This document shows positions 22,955 to 32,881 of a stretch of 64,000 nt of DNA, piece after piece. A model generated the notes under the pieces. The model did no database searches and was not told where the DNA came from. It was given only the letters and a program-made list of their open reading frames with translations. The stretch spans positions 496,001 through 560,000 of the forward strand of contig JAMWFC010000070.1 of assembly GCA_027475525.1 (NCBI GenBank), written 5' to 3'. This DNA is from Macrolepiota albuminosa. Taxonomy: Eukaryota; Basidiomycota; Agaricomycetes; Agaricales; Agaricaceae. A program made the translations under genes and the position numbers. How positions within the stretch are numbered: position 1 is the stretch's first letter; the number at the start of each line of letters is the position of its first letter.

Positions 22955-24198
22955 ATGTCAGACAACTTCAAATGGCTTCCAGGTGTGCGCAGCATCCTAC
23001 ACGCAGGCAACTGATGCAAACCGTTTACACTGTCAGAGTACGATGTCATGCTTGATAATATCGCGAACACAGACAGCGTCGAGTGCGTTTGTGGTATTTG
23101 GTGTTGCTCGCACAAGGCTCATAGTCATCATCAGCTCAGATTGGGGTGTGCTCCGGAATGCCATCAAGTACAAAATCACCGAAGTGTGTGTGTATAATAA
23201 TTATAATGCTGTGATGCTACTAACGTGCTCCGGAATGCCATCAAGTACAAAATCACCGAAGTGTGTGTGTATAATAATTATAATGCTGTGATGCTACTAA
23301 CTGACCGACAGAATGTGACTGCTTTTTTGAAAGAGAAGTCTTCACCGCCTCCACCGCCACCGCCGTTCCAGCCTCTGACACTGGTTTCCGGCGGGCTCAA
23401 GCTGCCGCCATTCCCACCTCGGAAACAGCAGAGGGCACCGCACATGAGTCCGATTCCTGTCAACTACATGACCGAAGCCCAAGCCAATGACCTCAAAGGT
23501 TATATTTTTGCCCAGCTCGATGAATTCGACACGTAAGTTTCAGTGTAAAGGTACGCGCTGTGCTCATGACTCTGCAGGAATCCGCCTTTCACGATACAGC
23601 GCGTCTGTGAACTATGTATTCACCCGTTTCACCACTACAATTCTGTCGGAAAATATCTTCGTGCCGTTGAGAAGTCTCTCCTTGTGACTTCAACATGGAA
23701 TAGCTTTCCTCCGCTCGCAGAGGTGGATCGAGACCCCAATGGCCGGAGTGTCTTTGCTTTGGGGTCAACGCGACAATCAGCGCCGTCCACACCACTATTC
23801 TCTCCGATACCCTTCCTTCACGACGACGCGCGTCGATCAAAATCACGTAGCCCGCCTCCATCGCCATTGACCTTGGGGACACCAGCAGTTGGTGCTGAAA
23901 TACCTGAACAGTTGGAGCCCAGGGTGTTAGGCCTCGTGGACGAGCTAGACGATCCTAGTCCTGGGCACATGAGCGACCATCCAACGGCCCTTACGTCTAC
24001 GACCTCCAGCGATTCAAAATCATCAGTGCTCCTAGTCCTGGGCACATGAGCGACCATCCAACGGCCCTTACGTCTACGACCTCCAGCGATTCAAAATCAT
24101 CAGTGCGCAGTCTGGAACAGCGCTTCGTGAAGGGTGAACCTGAACAAGCAAGTTCTGAAAGCATGGTAGTCCATGAGGAAAAGGGTAATGAATCATAA
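22955..24198 (+). CDS. PPP4R2: Protein phosphatase 4 regulatory subunit 2 (PPP4R2 family)
   Basis: Regulatory subunit of the PP4 phosphatase, which acts in DNA-damage signalling and other nuclear work. Exons begin 22955-22982, 23037-23093, 23140 onward, 23312-23532 and 23577 onward. Motifs in order: EYDVMLDNIANT, WGVLRNAIKYKITE, NVTAFLKEK, and the family core NPPFTIQRVCEL...YLRAVEKSLLVTSTW. The C-terminal half is Ser/Pro-rich and acidic, as expected. Two exact 77-bp repeats fall here, at 23148-23301 (exon-intron) and 23954-24107 (coding). With one copy of the second, the frame continues 31 codons further to TAA at 24196-24198; with both, it stops at 24049. Start codons of this and the PAP2 gene are 150 bp apart. 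Confidence 0.9.
23148..23301. repeat. Exact 77-bp tandem duplication in PPP4R2
   Basis: Copies 23148-23224 and 23225-23301 are identical and span an exon end and most of the next intron. Confidence 0.92.
23954..24107. repeat. Exact 77-bp tandem duplication in PPP4R2
   Basis: Copies 23954-24030 and 24031-24107 are identical, in coding sequence. Removing one extends the ORF to the end of the acidic tail. Confidence 0.92.
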
Positions 24199-24300
24199 TA
24201 ATGCTACAGAGGTTTGGTGGTATACGATTAATGTGCAGTATGGTGTTTCTTGAATGTTCAATCATAGCATACTTTTGGTGGAAATGCAGGATGTAAGAAA

Positions 24301-25033
24301 TTATGCCATCGATTGCTTGATCTTCTCTAACATAGCGCCCATCCGTAACTTCATGTTGGGTTGGCCTCGGCCTGTTACTCCACCTGAAGTTCTTCGACCC
24401 GAGCCCCGACCGCCTTCGTACACTTGTGCACTCCCACTTCTTTTCTGACCTGCCTTGAATGTGTGGAGCGATTCGCGTGAGTAAGCTTGACGAGTTAGCT
24501 CGCGCAACTCCCACTTCTTTTCTGACCTGCCTTGAATGTGTGGAGCGATTCGCGTGAGTAAGCTTGACGAGTTAGCTCGCGCAATGACGGTATTGTGAAG
24601 ATGAGTCAATTTCTGAAACTCTGGGCGCTTTGCTTTAGAAGGAGCGAGTTCCGGGTGTATGTGAGAACGAGAAGGATGAAGAGTCGACCTGCTTGGTGCA
24701 GGTTTCTCTTCTGGTTCTGACACTGTCTCCTCATGATCATCCCTTTCGGACCCATCCCTCTCCGCCCCTTCAGTTCCCAGCCCTGCATCGTTCGCGTCTT
24801 CTTCATCGCTTTGCTTGAGCTCATTCTGCAGTCGAGTAGTGATCCCTTCCCGTTGTTTTTGAGCTTTCCATTTAGTCTTCATCTTTTTGTTCTCGATCCA
24901 TGCCTGCTTCAGTTTTTTGGCTACGCATTGTTGAGAGTAGATTCAAAGAAATCACAAAATGAATCTCACCTCTGTCGGCCGGCAAGTGATGAAAGGTAGG
25001 TGGACGCTTACGCTTTAACGTTGGTTCAGACAT
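24301..25033 (-). CDS. FYV7/CCDC59-like rRNA-processing protein
   Basis: Likely nucleolar factor for 18S rRNA maturation (rRNA_processing family; yeast Fyv7, human CCDC59). Exons 25033-24970 and 24920-24301 with a 49-bp intron. A basic start (SEPTLKRKRPP) is followed by AKKLKQAWIENKKMKTKWKA, an acidic linker, and the conserved end LRELTRQAYSRESLHTFKA...GRGQPNMKLRMGAMLEKIK. Unusually, the exact 77-bp repeat at 24430-24584 keeps the frame open, with the two copies read in different frames; dropping one would throw the conserved C-terminus out of frame. Either there is a second error nearby or the junction hides missing sequence. Head to head with eIF1, 165 bp between starts. Confidence 0.75.
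24430..24584. repeat. Exact 77-bp tandem duplication in the FYV7-like gene
   Basis: Copies about 24430-24506 and 24507-24583 are identical. Here the duplicated form is the one that stays open in frame. Confidence 0.9.
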
Positions 25034-25198
25034 ATTTTGTGCTCAAATTGGAGTCCAACCCCGGAGCCGGGACTCATATGCTTACGTGAGGATTGATAAT
25101 CGTGACACTCGGTAAACCAAGTCATCTTTCTCTTTCCCCTTCCTCTCCTCAGCTACTCACTCCACTCAGTTTTTCCTTTGTACTTTTCTCTTCATCGC

Positions 25199-25715
25199 AT
25201 GAGCGTTCAGAATCTCAATACTTTTGGTGCGTAATTCCTTTCTATCATCCTTATCGATGATTCGTTATCTAACTCGGTACCGTACTTTTCCTGCAGATCC
25301 CTTTGCAGAGGAGGGAGACCCACTAGGAGATAGCAAGGACGTTGGTTCTCAATCAGATCACATCCACATCCGTATCCAGCAGAGAAATGGAAGGAAGACG
25401 TTGACCACTTTGCAGGGCTTGCCTAAACGTGAGGTTTTTTCCTGAAACGTGGCTGTCATGTTGACAAGACTTTGACAGAATACGACGCCAAGAAAATTCT
25501 TAAAGCATTTAAGAAGGTATTGCTAGATGCTTGACTGGCTCGAGCATGATTCACTGGTGAAACTTGTCTAGGAATTCGCCTGCAACGGCACCCTTGTTGA
25601 CGATGAGAAGATGGGACAGGTCATCCAGCTCCAAGGCGACCAGCGTGCCAAAATCTCCAACTTTTTAATTGAGAACGGTTTAGAGAAATCGACTATCAAG
25701 GTTCACGGCTTCTGA
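25199..25715 (+). CDS. SUI1: Translation initiation factor eIF1 (SUI1)
   Basis: Binds the 40S P-site region and enforces AUG selection. Four exons (25199-25226, 25297-25428, 25479-25516, 25572-25715) give 113 residues, the usual length. The protein reads MSVQNLNTFG, DPFAEEGDP, HIHIRIQQRNGRKTLTTLQG, KKILKAFKKEFACNG, and ends IENGLEKSTIKVHGF. All junctions are in frame and the signature residues of the SUI1 fold are intact. It lies head to head with the FYV7-like gene; the short shared spacer suits a pair of translation and ribosome genes. Confidence 0.97.
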
Positions 25716-26046
25716 GGCGAAGCGGGACCGAGTTCGAGTGATCTTTCACATCGTGACCTTCTCGTTCTCATTGGACTGATGACTCCGACATCGGCACACG
25801 GCTTTCGTTTGTTCTTCCTGATTTCTACCTTTGATTATATTTGTATGCTATAGCACCAGTCAACGACAAACGCCTTTTTTTTAAGATCTACATGTTAACC
25901 GTGGCATTGACTAGACTGCTGAATTCTGGGACACATGCAAGTCGTGAAAGTGTATGAACATAACAAGGACGATTCAACTTAACTGCGATCACGATCACCT
26001 GTTAATACAGCCCAGATATGCAATGCAGAACCGGGAAGGCAGTGGT

Positions 26047-27075
26047 TTACTTGATCTTATCCAAAGGCCTGTTGGTGTGTCAGTAAGGCATCAGCGATGT
26101 GATGCAGTGGTACTGGCCTGTTGAAACCTCCGCGCCTGGGAATTGAATTAATTCCAGTCTGTAAGTATTAAAGACGCAGTAACTAACCTATTCATGTACT
26201 GTCGCCACGTTCGTTGTTTCTTGAGGAATACTCCACCCTCTTGGTTCCCTTCAACGGCCTTAACCTATTCATGTACTGTCGCCACGTTCGTTGTTTCTTG
26301 AGGAATACTCCACCCTCTTGGTTCCCTTCAACGGCCTTCCCTGGCAAAGAAAACAACTTTGTACTCCGGACTTTCACTCTGTGATAGCATACACACTTTG
26401 GTCGAGCCGAACCCAGACATCCCCATCATCGCCATCATGGCAGCGTCATCTTCGTTTTCCGCATCCATGGCTTCGCCTTCTTCTTCGTCGGGGGCATCAG
26501 GATCAAGGTTTGGGCGAGAAATTACCGGTTTGCTGGTTGTATCTGTTAAATCATAAGAGCGTATGAGCATGTAAAGTAAAACGTAGTCTAAATGGGGCGA
26601 ACCGGGGACGTTTGTTGGCATTGCTGCCTTGAGAGTTTGAGAAGAACGAACGTCTTCGTCCCGAGGTCGATGGGAAGAGTCTTGATTGCGTTCTTTGTGT
26701 GATAAATCTCTCTTGTCATCTCGTCTGTCTCGGTCACGGTCGCGGTCATCGTCCCTCCTCCTTCTCTCATCTCTTCTATCACGTTCGCGGTCCCTGTCCC
26801 TGTCCCTGTCTCTGTCGCGACGGTCATCATCTCTCTCTCGTCTGTCTGAAACCGTTGTGTGAGCGTGAGGGTCCGAGCACGCTACGAAATTCCTCACCGC
26901 TTGGCCTTCTATCTCGATCTCCGCGCCGAGGACTTCGTGACCGACTTGACCGCCGACGACTTTCGTCGTAAGTATTCCTCGATGCACCGCTTCTTCCACT
27001 CCTGGAGTACCTATCGCGGTCTTCTCTCTCCCAACTTCTGTCGCGTCGACGATGCTCCAAAGGGCGAGAAGACAT
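26047..27075 (-). CDS. SNRNP27: U4/U6.U5 tri-snRNP 27K protein (SNRNP27)
   Basis: Spliceosomal tri-snRNP protein. An RS/RD-rich N-terminus (MSSRPLEHRRRDRSWERED, long Arg-Asp repeats) is followed by a short acidic stretch and the conserved C-terminus: MGMSGFGSTK, KAVEGNQEGG, KKQRTWRQYMNRRGGFNRPLD, then KIK. The last exons are 26340-26188, 26135-26118 and 26068-26047. The final intron (26069-26117) appears to start GC rather than GT. The exact 77-bp repeat at 26184-26337 lies over the exon with QRTWRQYMNR; the second copy can be skipped as intron or is an artefact. Only 62 bp separate its start from the RRM gene. Confidence 0.9.
26184..26337. repeat. Exact 77-bp tandem duplication in SNRNP27
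   Basis: Copies 26184-26260 and 26261-26337 are identical and cover the penultimate conserved exon. Confidence 0.92.
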
Positions 27076-27137
27076 GAGCGTGTGACGCCGTCACGGAGTG
27101 ACGGAATCAGAGCTCTTTTCCTCTCGATTTACACAAC
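27076..27137. promoter_or_regulatory. 62-bp bidirectional promoter with CRE-like palindrome
   Basis: The whole space between the SNRNP27 and RRM start codons. It contains GTGACGCCGTCAC (TGACG inverted around one base) and another TGACG a few bases on, which fits bZIP/ATF-type binding. Inferred from sequence only. Confidence 0.45.
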
Positions 27138-27970
27138 ATGTCCTTTGGAATTCGGGCAAGTAAGATAGCGCGGGCTGTACATCCAAGGCATAGTGCCATC
27201 AGTGACTACACGATACCAAGTGCGCCGCTCAGAAACAATCAACTATCATGATGGCTCAACCTCTGGCACAGACCGCATAACTTTGTATGATGTTCCAAAC
27301 CTCGTCACGCCAGGAGACATTCGAAGAGCCATTGCAGACAAGACTCAAGGCATCATTAATGGTACGCTTACCCAATTTTACTCTAAGTTGTGTATCCGTT
27401 TCATACCACTTTGCACAGTTCAGATTGACTATAAGGCTTTCCGGCCGTCTGGAAAAGCGATGCTCACTGTGGAAAACCCTGAGCACCTCGCAGGTAATTT
27501 GCGTGCTCTCCAGTCGTTGTTTATCTGTGGTGTGAAAGTACGACCTGTGGCACACTACAGTCCTGAATCTTGGATGTCTCGCCCAGAGGATCCCGAGGAA
27601 GAAGTAACAGGAAACGGACCAGAGGGGAACTTCCCACATGTTGAGAGAAGTGTAGTTATCTGGGGGTTGCCGGGAAAAACCGCCGTTCATGATGTCGCGA
27701 TGGCGTTGTCGGGCTTCAAGGTCGAACAGAAGGAAGGCAAACCGATTATCGCGAAGCTTCCAATGTGCGTCAATTCTTTCCTGCGAGTAGAGACTGGCTT
27801 CATACTTATTTCTCCTTCTTCCAAGGCCGCAAGAGAGCTTTACATTGTTTTCGCGATTTGTCATCACAATGGTTTCGGTTTCTGAAGCGCAACGTCTTGT
27901 GCGAGCCTGGCATATGACACCCTGGAAGAAAAATTCTACAGAGCTAATAAGAGCACAAGTCCTCTATTGA
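27138..27970 (+). CDS. RRM-type RNA-binding protein, possibly mitochondrial
   Basis: Exons 27138-27219, 27272-27361, 27419-27764 and 27826-27970 join in phase to 220 residues. The start MSFGIRASKIARAVHPRHSA is basic and amphipathic with no acids, like a mitochondrial presequence. NRITLYDVPNLVTPGDIRRA then VQIDYKAFRPSGKAMLTV looks like an RRM with its RNP-type strands. A second partial repeat, ERSVVIWGLPGKTAVHDVAM, ending RFVITMVSVSEAQRLVRAWH, suggests two RRM folds. I do not recognise a named orthologue. The presequence and targeting are inferred. Confidence 0.7.
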
Positions 27971-28086
27971 GTACCACTGCTTTTCCGATTTTCTTCCCTC
28001 ATGCATGGCTCTACCAATTCACTCCACCGCCACACCAAAAGTAGATTTACATTAGAATAGAATAAACATATCGTCCACATAGAGCT

Positions 28087-29010
28087 CTACATCCTCTCCG
28101 CCTCCATCTCTTCATCAAGCCGCGTCCTATGTCCCTGATTTCAATGAATCAGCAATGTCAAAAAAAACTGAGAAAAATGTGAAGAGAAGACTAACTGTTC
28201 TGGTATTGTCTCCTTCGTCTTCTGGTGACCTTCCCCGCTTCCTAACCTCGGGTCCTGAACCTTCAACTTCTCTCCAGTCTCCACCACCTCCAGCAACAGC
28301 ACCAGGTCCATCTTGGACATCCGCATAGCGCTCCTCGACCTCTCTCCTTCTCTCTGCTTCAAGTCGTTGTGCTTGTGCTCCCCAGCCACCACGTCCAGGG
28401 TCATAATCCTGCCGGTGCTCATCCCGTACTTGGCCTCCACTCTTACCACGCCCAAATTGACGGCCCTCCTTATAGCCCTGGTCCAAGTCGCACCTGATGA
28501 TCCGTTCGTCGAGTTTTGTACCGCTGACGTATTTCATACTCGCCAGCGCCTCAGCATGAGTGTAGTATTCCACAAAACAAAAACCACAAGGTGTACTTCG
28601 ATAAATCACAAGATACTCGCCAGCGCCTCAGCATGAGTGTAGTATTCCACAAAACAAAAACCACAAGGTGTACTTCGATAAATCACAAGTCAGACAACAC
28701 CTAGCGTGCTCATTGCACGTACCGGGTATTGCGATCGAGTCCCATGATTATACGCTTTATACCACCACCATCTTCAGCATTGGCGCATTTTGAAAAAAGC
28801 TCATAAATTTGTTCTTCTGTTGTGTAGAAGCTCAGATTGCCAATCTAGTGAGCACGAATTGCATGACTTGTACAGCATGAGATAGGGCGGCGGACCTACA
28901 TATAGTGTGGTTGACTTGGAAAGCAACTCATTTTGTCTCTGACGGTCGACACGGGACTGAGAATCCTTGTAGTTGGATGGCTGGTCTAATGGAGTCACCA
29001 CATGGGCCAT
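28087..29010 (-). CDS. CBC2: Nuclear cap-binding protein subunit 2 (CBP20)
   Basis: Small subunit of the nuclear cap-binding complex, binding the m7G cap of nascent mRNA. Exons 29010-28900, 28844-28723, 28595-28196 and 28134-28087 give 226 residues. The RRM has RNP2 [10 protein letters not shown] and RNP1 [10 protein letters not shown], the linker [18 protein letters not shown], and the cap-stacking [20 protein letters not shown], which continues into [16 protein letters not shown]. The tail is longer and more charged than in animals. The exact 77-bp repeat at 28536-28689 covers the acceptor of exon 3; using the copy nearer the rest of the exon gives a clean gene. Head to head with RPT3, 137 bp apart. 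Confidence 0.95.
28536..28689. repeat. Exact 77-bp tandem duplication in CBP20
   Basis: Copies 28536-28612 and 28613-28689 are identical and contain a 3' splice site plus the RNP1-coding exon start. Confidence 0.92.
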
Positions 29011-29147
29011 TTTAGAGATCGACTTGGATTCAAATTGCCAAGTTGTCAATTGACAGCAGCAAGTCAAAATTCCCACGCGTCAATCACCGAATTGGGCAGC
29101 GCGGCTCGACGCGTCAGCTCCTTTGCTTTCCACTTTTTGTTGCCGCT
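29011..29147. promoter_or_regulatory. CBP20/RPT3 bidirectional promoter
   Basis: Holds the perfect palindrome TGTCAATTGACA (29044-29055) and two ACGCGT boxes (29075-29080 and 29109-29114), the latter being the core of the MBF/MCB cell-cycle element. No proteasome-associated control element of the yeast Rpn4 type was noticed. Function is inferred. Confidence 0.4.
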
Positions 29148-30773
29148 ATGGATGAAATCGGCATTGAACTCCAACGAAATGTACGATTCTTGCAGACTCT
29201 TTGACAGTATCTTGTAACGCAGTGTACAGGAGCCCACATTCGAATCCGTTGTTAATGAGAAGTCAGCCCTTTACCATGAACTCCAGGAGGAGGATCTATA
29301 TTCCAAGTACAAGAAGCTGACGAGACACCTGGAGATGCTCGAAATCCAGGAGAGCTACATTAAAGACGAACAGGCCAACCTTAAGCGCGAGCTTATTCGA
29401 GCACAGGAAGAAGTCAAACGCATCCAAGCCGTTCCACTCGTCATTGGTCAGTTCTTGGAACCTATTGACCAAAATACGGCCATTGTTGGCTCAACCACTG
29501 GGTCAAATTATGTCGTTCGCATCCTATCAACTCTCGACCGGGAGCTCCTCAAGCCCTCTGCCTCAGTCGCACTCCACCGTCATTCGAACGCACTGGTGGA
29601 CATTCTCCCGCCAGAAGCTGACTCATCTATCGCTATGCTAGGACAAGAAGAAAAGCCGGATGTCACATATCAGGATGTTGGAGGAATGGACTCACAGAAG
29701 CAGGAAATACGGGAGGCAGTAGAGCTGCCTTTGACGCACTTCGACCTCTATAAGAAGATTGGTATTGATCCCCCAAGAGGTGTTCTACTTTATGGCCCCC
29801 CAGGTTCGTTATCTTGCTTCCCTTCGTCGAGCCTCAGTCTTATGTTCTCTTAGGAACGGGAAAAACCATGTTGGTGAAAGCCGTCGCCCGCCACACAACG
29901 GCCTCCTTCATCCGAGTTGTTGGTAGTGAATTTGTTCAGAAGTACTTGGGAGAAGGCCCTCGTATGGTCCGGGATGTTTTCCGACTTGCACGAGAAAATG
30001 CTCCTGCTATCATATTCATTGACGAGATCGATGCCATTGCCACAAAACGTTTCGACGCGCAGACCGGTGCAGATCGTGAAGTACAGAGGATTCTACTTGA
30101 ACTCCTCAATCAGATGGACGGCTTCGATCAAGGTAGCAATGTCAAGGTTCGACTCTCTGATAACCATATGTTACATGAATTAAATTCTCAAGTAGGTAAT
30201 CATGGCCACAAACCGTGCAGATACTCTCGACCCTGCGCTTCTCCGGCCAGGTCGTCTCGATCGCAAGATCGAATTCCCCAGACCATCTCGCCGCGAAAAG
30301 CGTCTAATCTTCCAAACCGTCACAGGCAAGATGAATCTTGGACCCGATGTAGATTTGGAGGACTGTGAGCGGTCCAGCTCGTCTCAGTCATTGTTATCCC
30401 TTTGACACAAAAGTATAGATGTTTCTCGGCCGGACCCTTTATCCTCTGCGGATATCGCATCTATTGTTCAAGCCGCTGGTTTACAGGGTACGTCTTATAG
30501 TAATCGTCTAGGAGACGGTCTTTTTCATCCATGTATCAGCCGTTCGCAAAAATCGTTACGTTATCTTGCCGGTTGACTTCGAGGAAGCGTGGAAAGTAAG
30601 TTGCTTGGTCTTGTTTGGTTCCCTCGCGTATAAGAACCCCGAAAACTCATTTTTTTTTCTTTCATCCCAGCAAACGGTCAAAAGGTCGAACGATACTCAT
30701 GAGTTCTGTGCGTTCCTCTTTGCTTCTCGTATGTTATCAATGATTAAACTCGTGCTGCATCACAGACCGGTGA
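29148..30773 (+). CDS. RPT3: 26S proteasome regulatory ATPase Rpt3
   Basis: AAA ATPase of the 19S base (PSMC4/Yta2). Eight exons (29148-29180, 29230-29803, 29854-30146, 30196-30364, 30419-30487, 30540-30595, 30671-30707, 30766-30773) join in frame to 412 residues. After an N-terminal coiled coil and OB domain come Walker A ([15 protein letters not shown], split by intron 2), Walker B ([15 protein letters not shown]), arginine fingers ([16 protein letters not shown]) and the C-terminal THEFYR, near the hydrophobic-Tyr-X tail typical of Rpt subunits. Complete and apparently functional. Confidence 0.97.
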
Positions 30774-31428
30774 TATGGATTATTTCGCTCCGCTCCTAGT
30801 ACGTCTGCTAAAAATTTTCCTTGGACATTTGCTGACATTTTGCCCAGCTATCTTTTTACTCTATTTCTGTGCAATCAGATGACTTTTAATATCCGCTGAA
30901 TCTTCGAACTTTACCTTCCCTTCCCATCGCTCGTCTTCACTTTAATGGCTTTCCGCCCGTTGAACGGATTGTCGTTCATTGTTCCGAGCAAGAAGATCAT
31001 GCCCAGCTGCTCCTATTTGCGTCCATTATTTTCATTGGGAGCTGGTTGGAGCTGGTTGCGCGACATTTAGACTAAATGCACCTATTAAGCGATATCTATT
31101 TGACATTCTCACTATGAATATGACTGATTCTCTCCTACCTTGGAGCTACATACTGCAGTACATCCTCATTTTATCTTGTCAATTGGTTCGGACCCTTCTT
31201 GCTCTCCAACACTCTGGTCGGCGTTTACTATGCTACACGCACGTCCTCATTTTATGGGAGCGATATAGCCTGCGAAGTCTCTTGTGAGATGGAGCTACCC
31301 ACCGTATCTCCACTCTTTTTTTGCCCATCGAGGATGTGAAGATGTGAAGGGAAACAAATGTTCTTGGTTGAGATAGATGTTTTATATATTCCTACTAGAC
31401 TTTTAAATGAATAAATCGTTTCGAAGCA
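30774..31428. other. Intergenic region between convergent gene ends
   Basis: The 3' flanks of RPT3 and the P5C reductase gene. Only short ORFs with poor composition; no feature seen. Confidence 0.6.
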
Positions 31429-32785
31429 TTACTTTTTGGGTTGCCCGAGTTGACTTGCGTGCTCTGTTGCTATTTGAATGGCACGAGCGATGGTAGAACG
31501 GACTCTGCCATCCTCCATAGCTAATAATCCAGCGATGGTGCAGCCTCCGGGAGCTGTAAGACAACTCAATATTGTCTTCTTTGACAGAAATGAATGAGAT
31601 CGCATACTGGTCACGGCATCCTTGAGCTGCGCTGGATGTGATCCACCCTGGAGCACCATTCGTGCGGCACCTTGCAGTGCTTCAGGAGCATCTTAGACAA
31701 AATATGATACGATGGGTGGGAACTGGTCCTTACTTTGAGCAGCAAGTTCCAATGCTTCCGCTCTCGGAAGTCCCATCATGACACCTCCATCAGCCATAGC
31801 TTCCATGAAAATGCATGCAAAGGCGGGAATGCTTCCGCTCTCGGAAGTCCCATCATGACACCTCCATCAGCCATAGCTTCCATGAAAATGCATGCAAAGG
31901 CGGGCCAGATCCTGAAAGTGCTGTGCATGCATCGAAATGCTTTTCGTCGAGGAAGCGGCATCGACCAATAGAAGAAAGATTTTAAGAATAATTGCACGGT
32001 CGGTCTCCACATCTGGAGAGGGAGGAAGGGTTGATATGACTGTCATCCCTTCACGAATCTGTCGAATAGTCAGAACTGCAAATCTCGTTGTTGCAGCTGT
32101 CATCTGTACCTTACAAGGTGTGTTGGGCATCGCACGGATAACTTTTGTGGAGGGCAACACCCAACTTTGGAGCTGGCGTATAGTGACCCCAGCCAAAATG
32201 CTGATAAGGAGCTTTCCTTCCAGTGCTTCTTGCATCCCCGGCTCTTCCAAGATCGCCTGAGCCATCTGAGGCTTGCAACTAAAAATAGGTGTCGTTTGTA
32301 CGCTTGGCTTCCAAAACATCCCGGACACGCACCACAGTAGGACGACATTCGCTTGTTGGACAGATGGAACATTCTGGCCTGCAACGACCTCAATGCTAGA
32401 CCCAAGAGAACCAAGTCCACTAAAGATATTTTGTAGCTTCAATGCACTTTCACTCCTGCTGACACACGCGATATATCGCGAGGGAATTGTTGCGTCCGGA
32501 GGACCGGTAGGAGTCAACGTTCCAGGAGTATGTGACTCCCATTTTAGCTGGTTCGTCTTTGTGAACTTGGACGTGATGTCGAGACTGTCGACTACGCCCG
32601 ATAGAACGGCGATGCCCATTGTACCGCATCCTGATGGGACCAATCAATAGAACGTCCGAGACTGTCGACTACGCCCGATAGAACGGCGATGCCCATTGTA
32701 CCGCATCCTGATGGGACCAATCAATAGAACGTCCTGAAACATCCAAGAAACCGAAAGGACCTAGCACGCAGAGAGTGTACCCCAT
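31429..32785 (-). CDS. PRO3: Pyrroline-5-carboxylate reductase
   Basis: Last step of proline synthesis: P5C plus NAD(P)H to proline. Exon 1 (32785-32761) MGYTLCVLG joins [16 protein letters not shown], the Rossmann nucleotide site; then [60 protein letters not shown] and [16 protein letters not shown]. These are the family signatures in order. Two exact 77-bp repeats interrupt it, at 31751-31904 and 32581-32734; one copy each restores the frame. Two further one-base shifts remain, near 31971-31980 (between KIF and SSIGR) and at 31901-31906 (between GSGP and AFACIF), each explained by one missing base in a short homopolymer. Sequencing error is likelier than a pseudogene, but the latter is not excluded. 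Confidence 0.85.
31751..31904. repeat. Exact 77-bp tandem duplication in P5C reductase
   Basis: Copies 31751-31827 and 31828-31904 are identical, in the exon coding [10 protein letters not shown]. The second copy ends exactly at a one-base frameshift. Confidence 0.92.
32581..32734. repeat. Exact 77-bp tandem duplication in P5C reductase
   Basis: Copies 32581-32657 and 32658-32734 are identical and span the first intron and the start of exon 2. Confidence 0.92.
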
Positions 32786-32881
32786 CGTAGTACGAGTAGT
32801 TTCGAAAGATGGAAATTTATCTCACATTTGGATCACGCAATGACTCGTTTGGGAATGTCGGAATTTCTTGGACCATCAAAA
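32786..32881. promoter_or_regulatory. P5C reductase/ALG13 bidirectional promoter with Gcn4-like site
   Basis: TGACTC at 32841-32846 matches the core of the Gcn4/CPC1 amino-acid starvation element and lies upstream of a proline synthesis gene. Only a six-base match, so tentative. Confidence 0.35.

Noticed and set aside
23225..23536. PPP4R2 starting at the Met-like codon at 23225
   Set aside because: That start lies in the second 77-bp copy; the conserved N-terminus begins at 22955 with two upstream exons.
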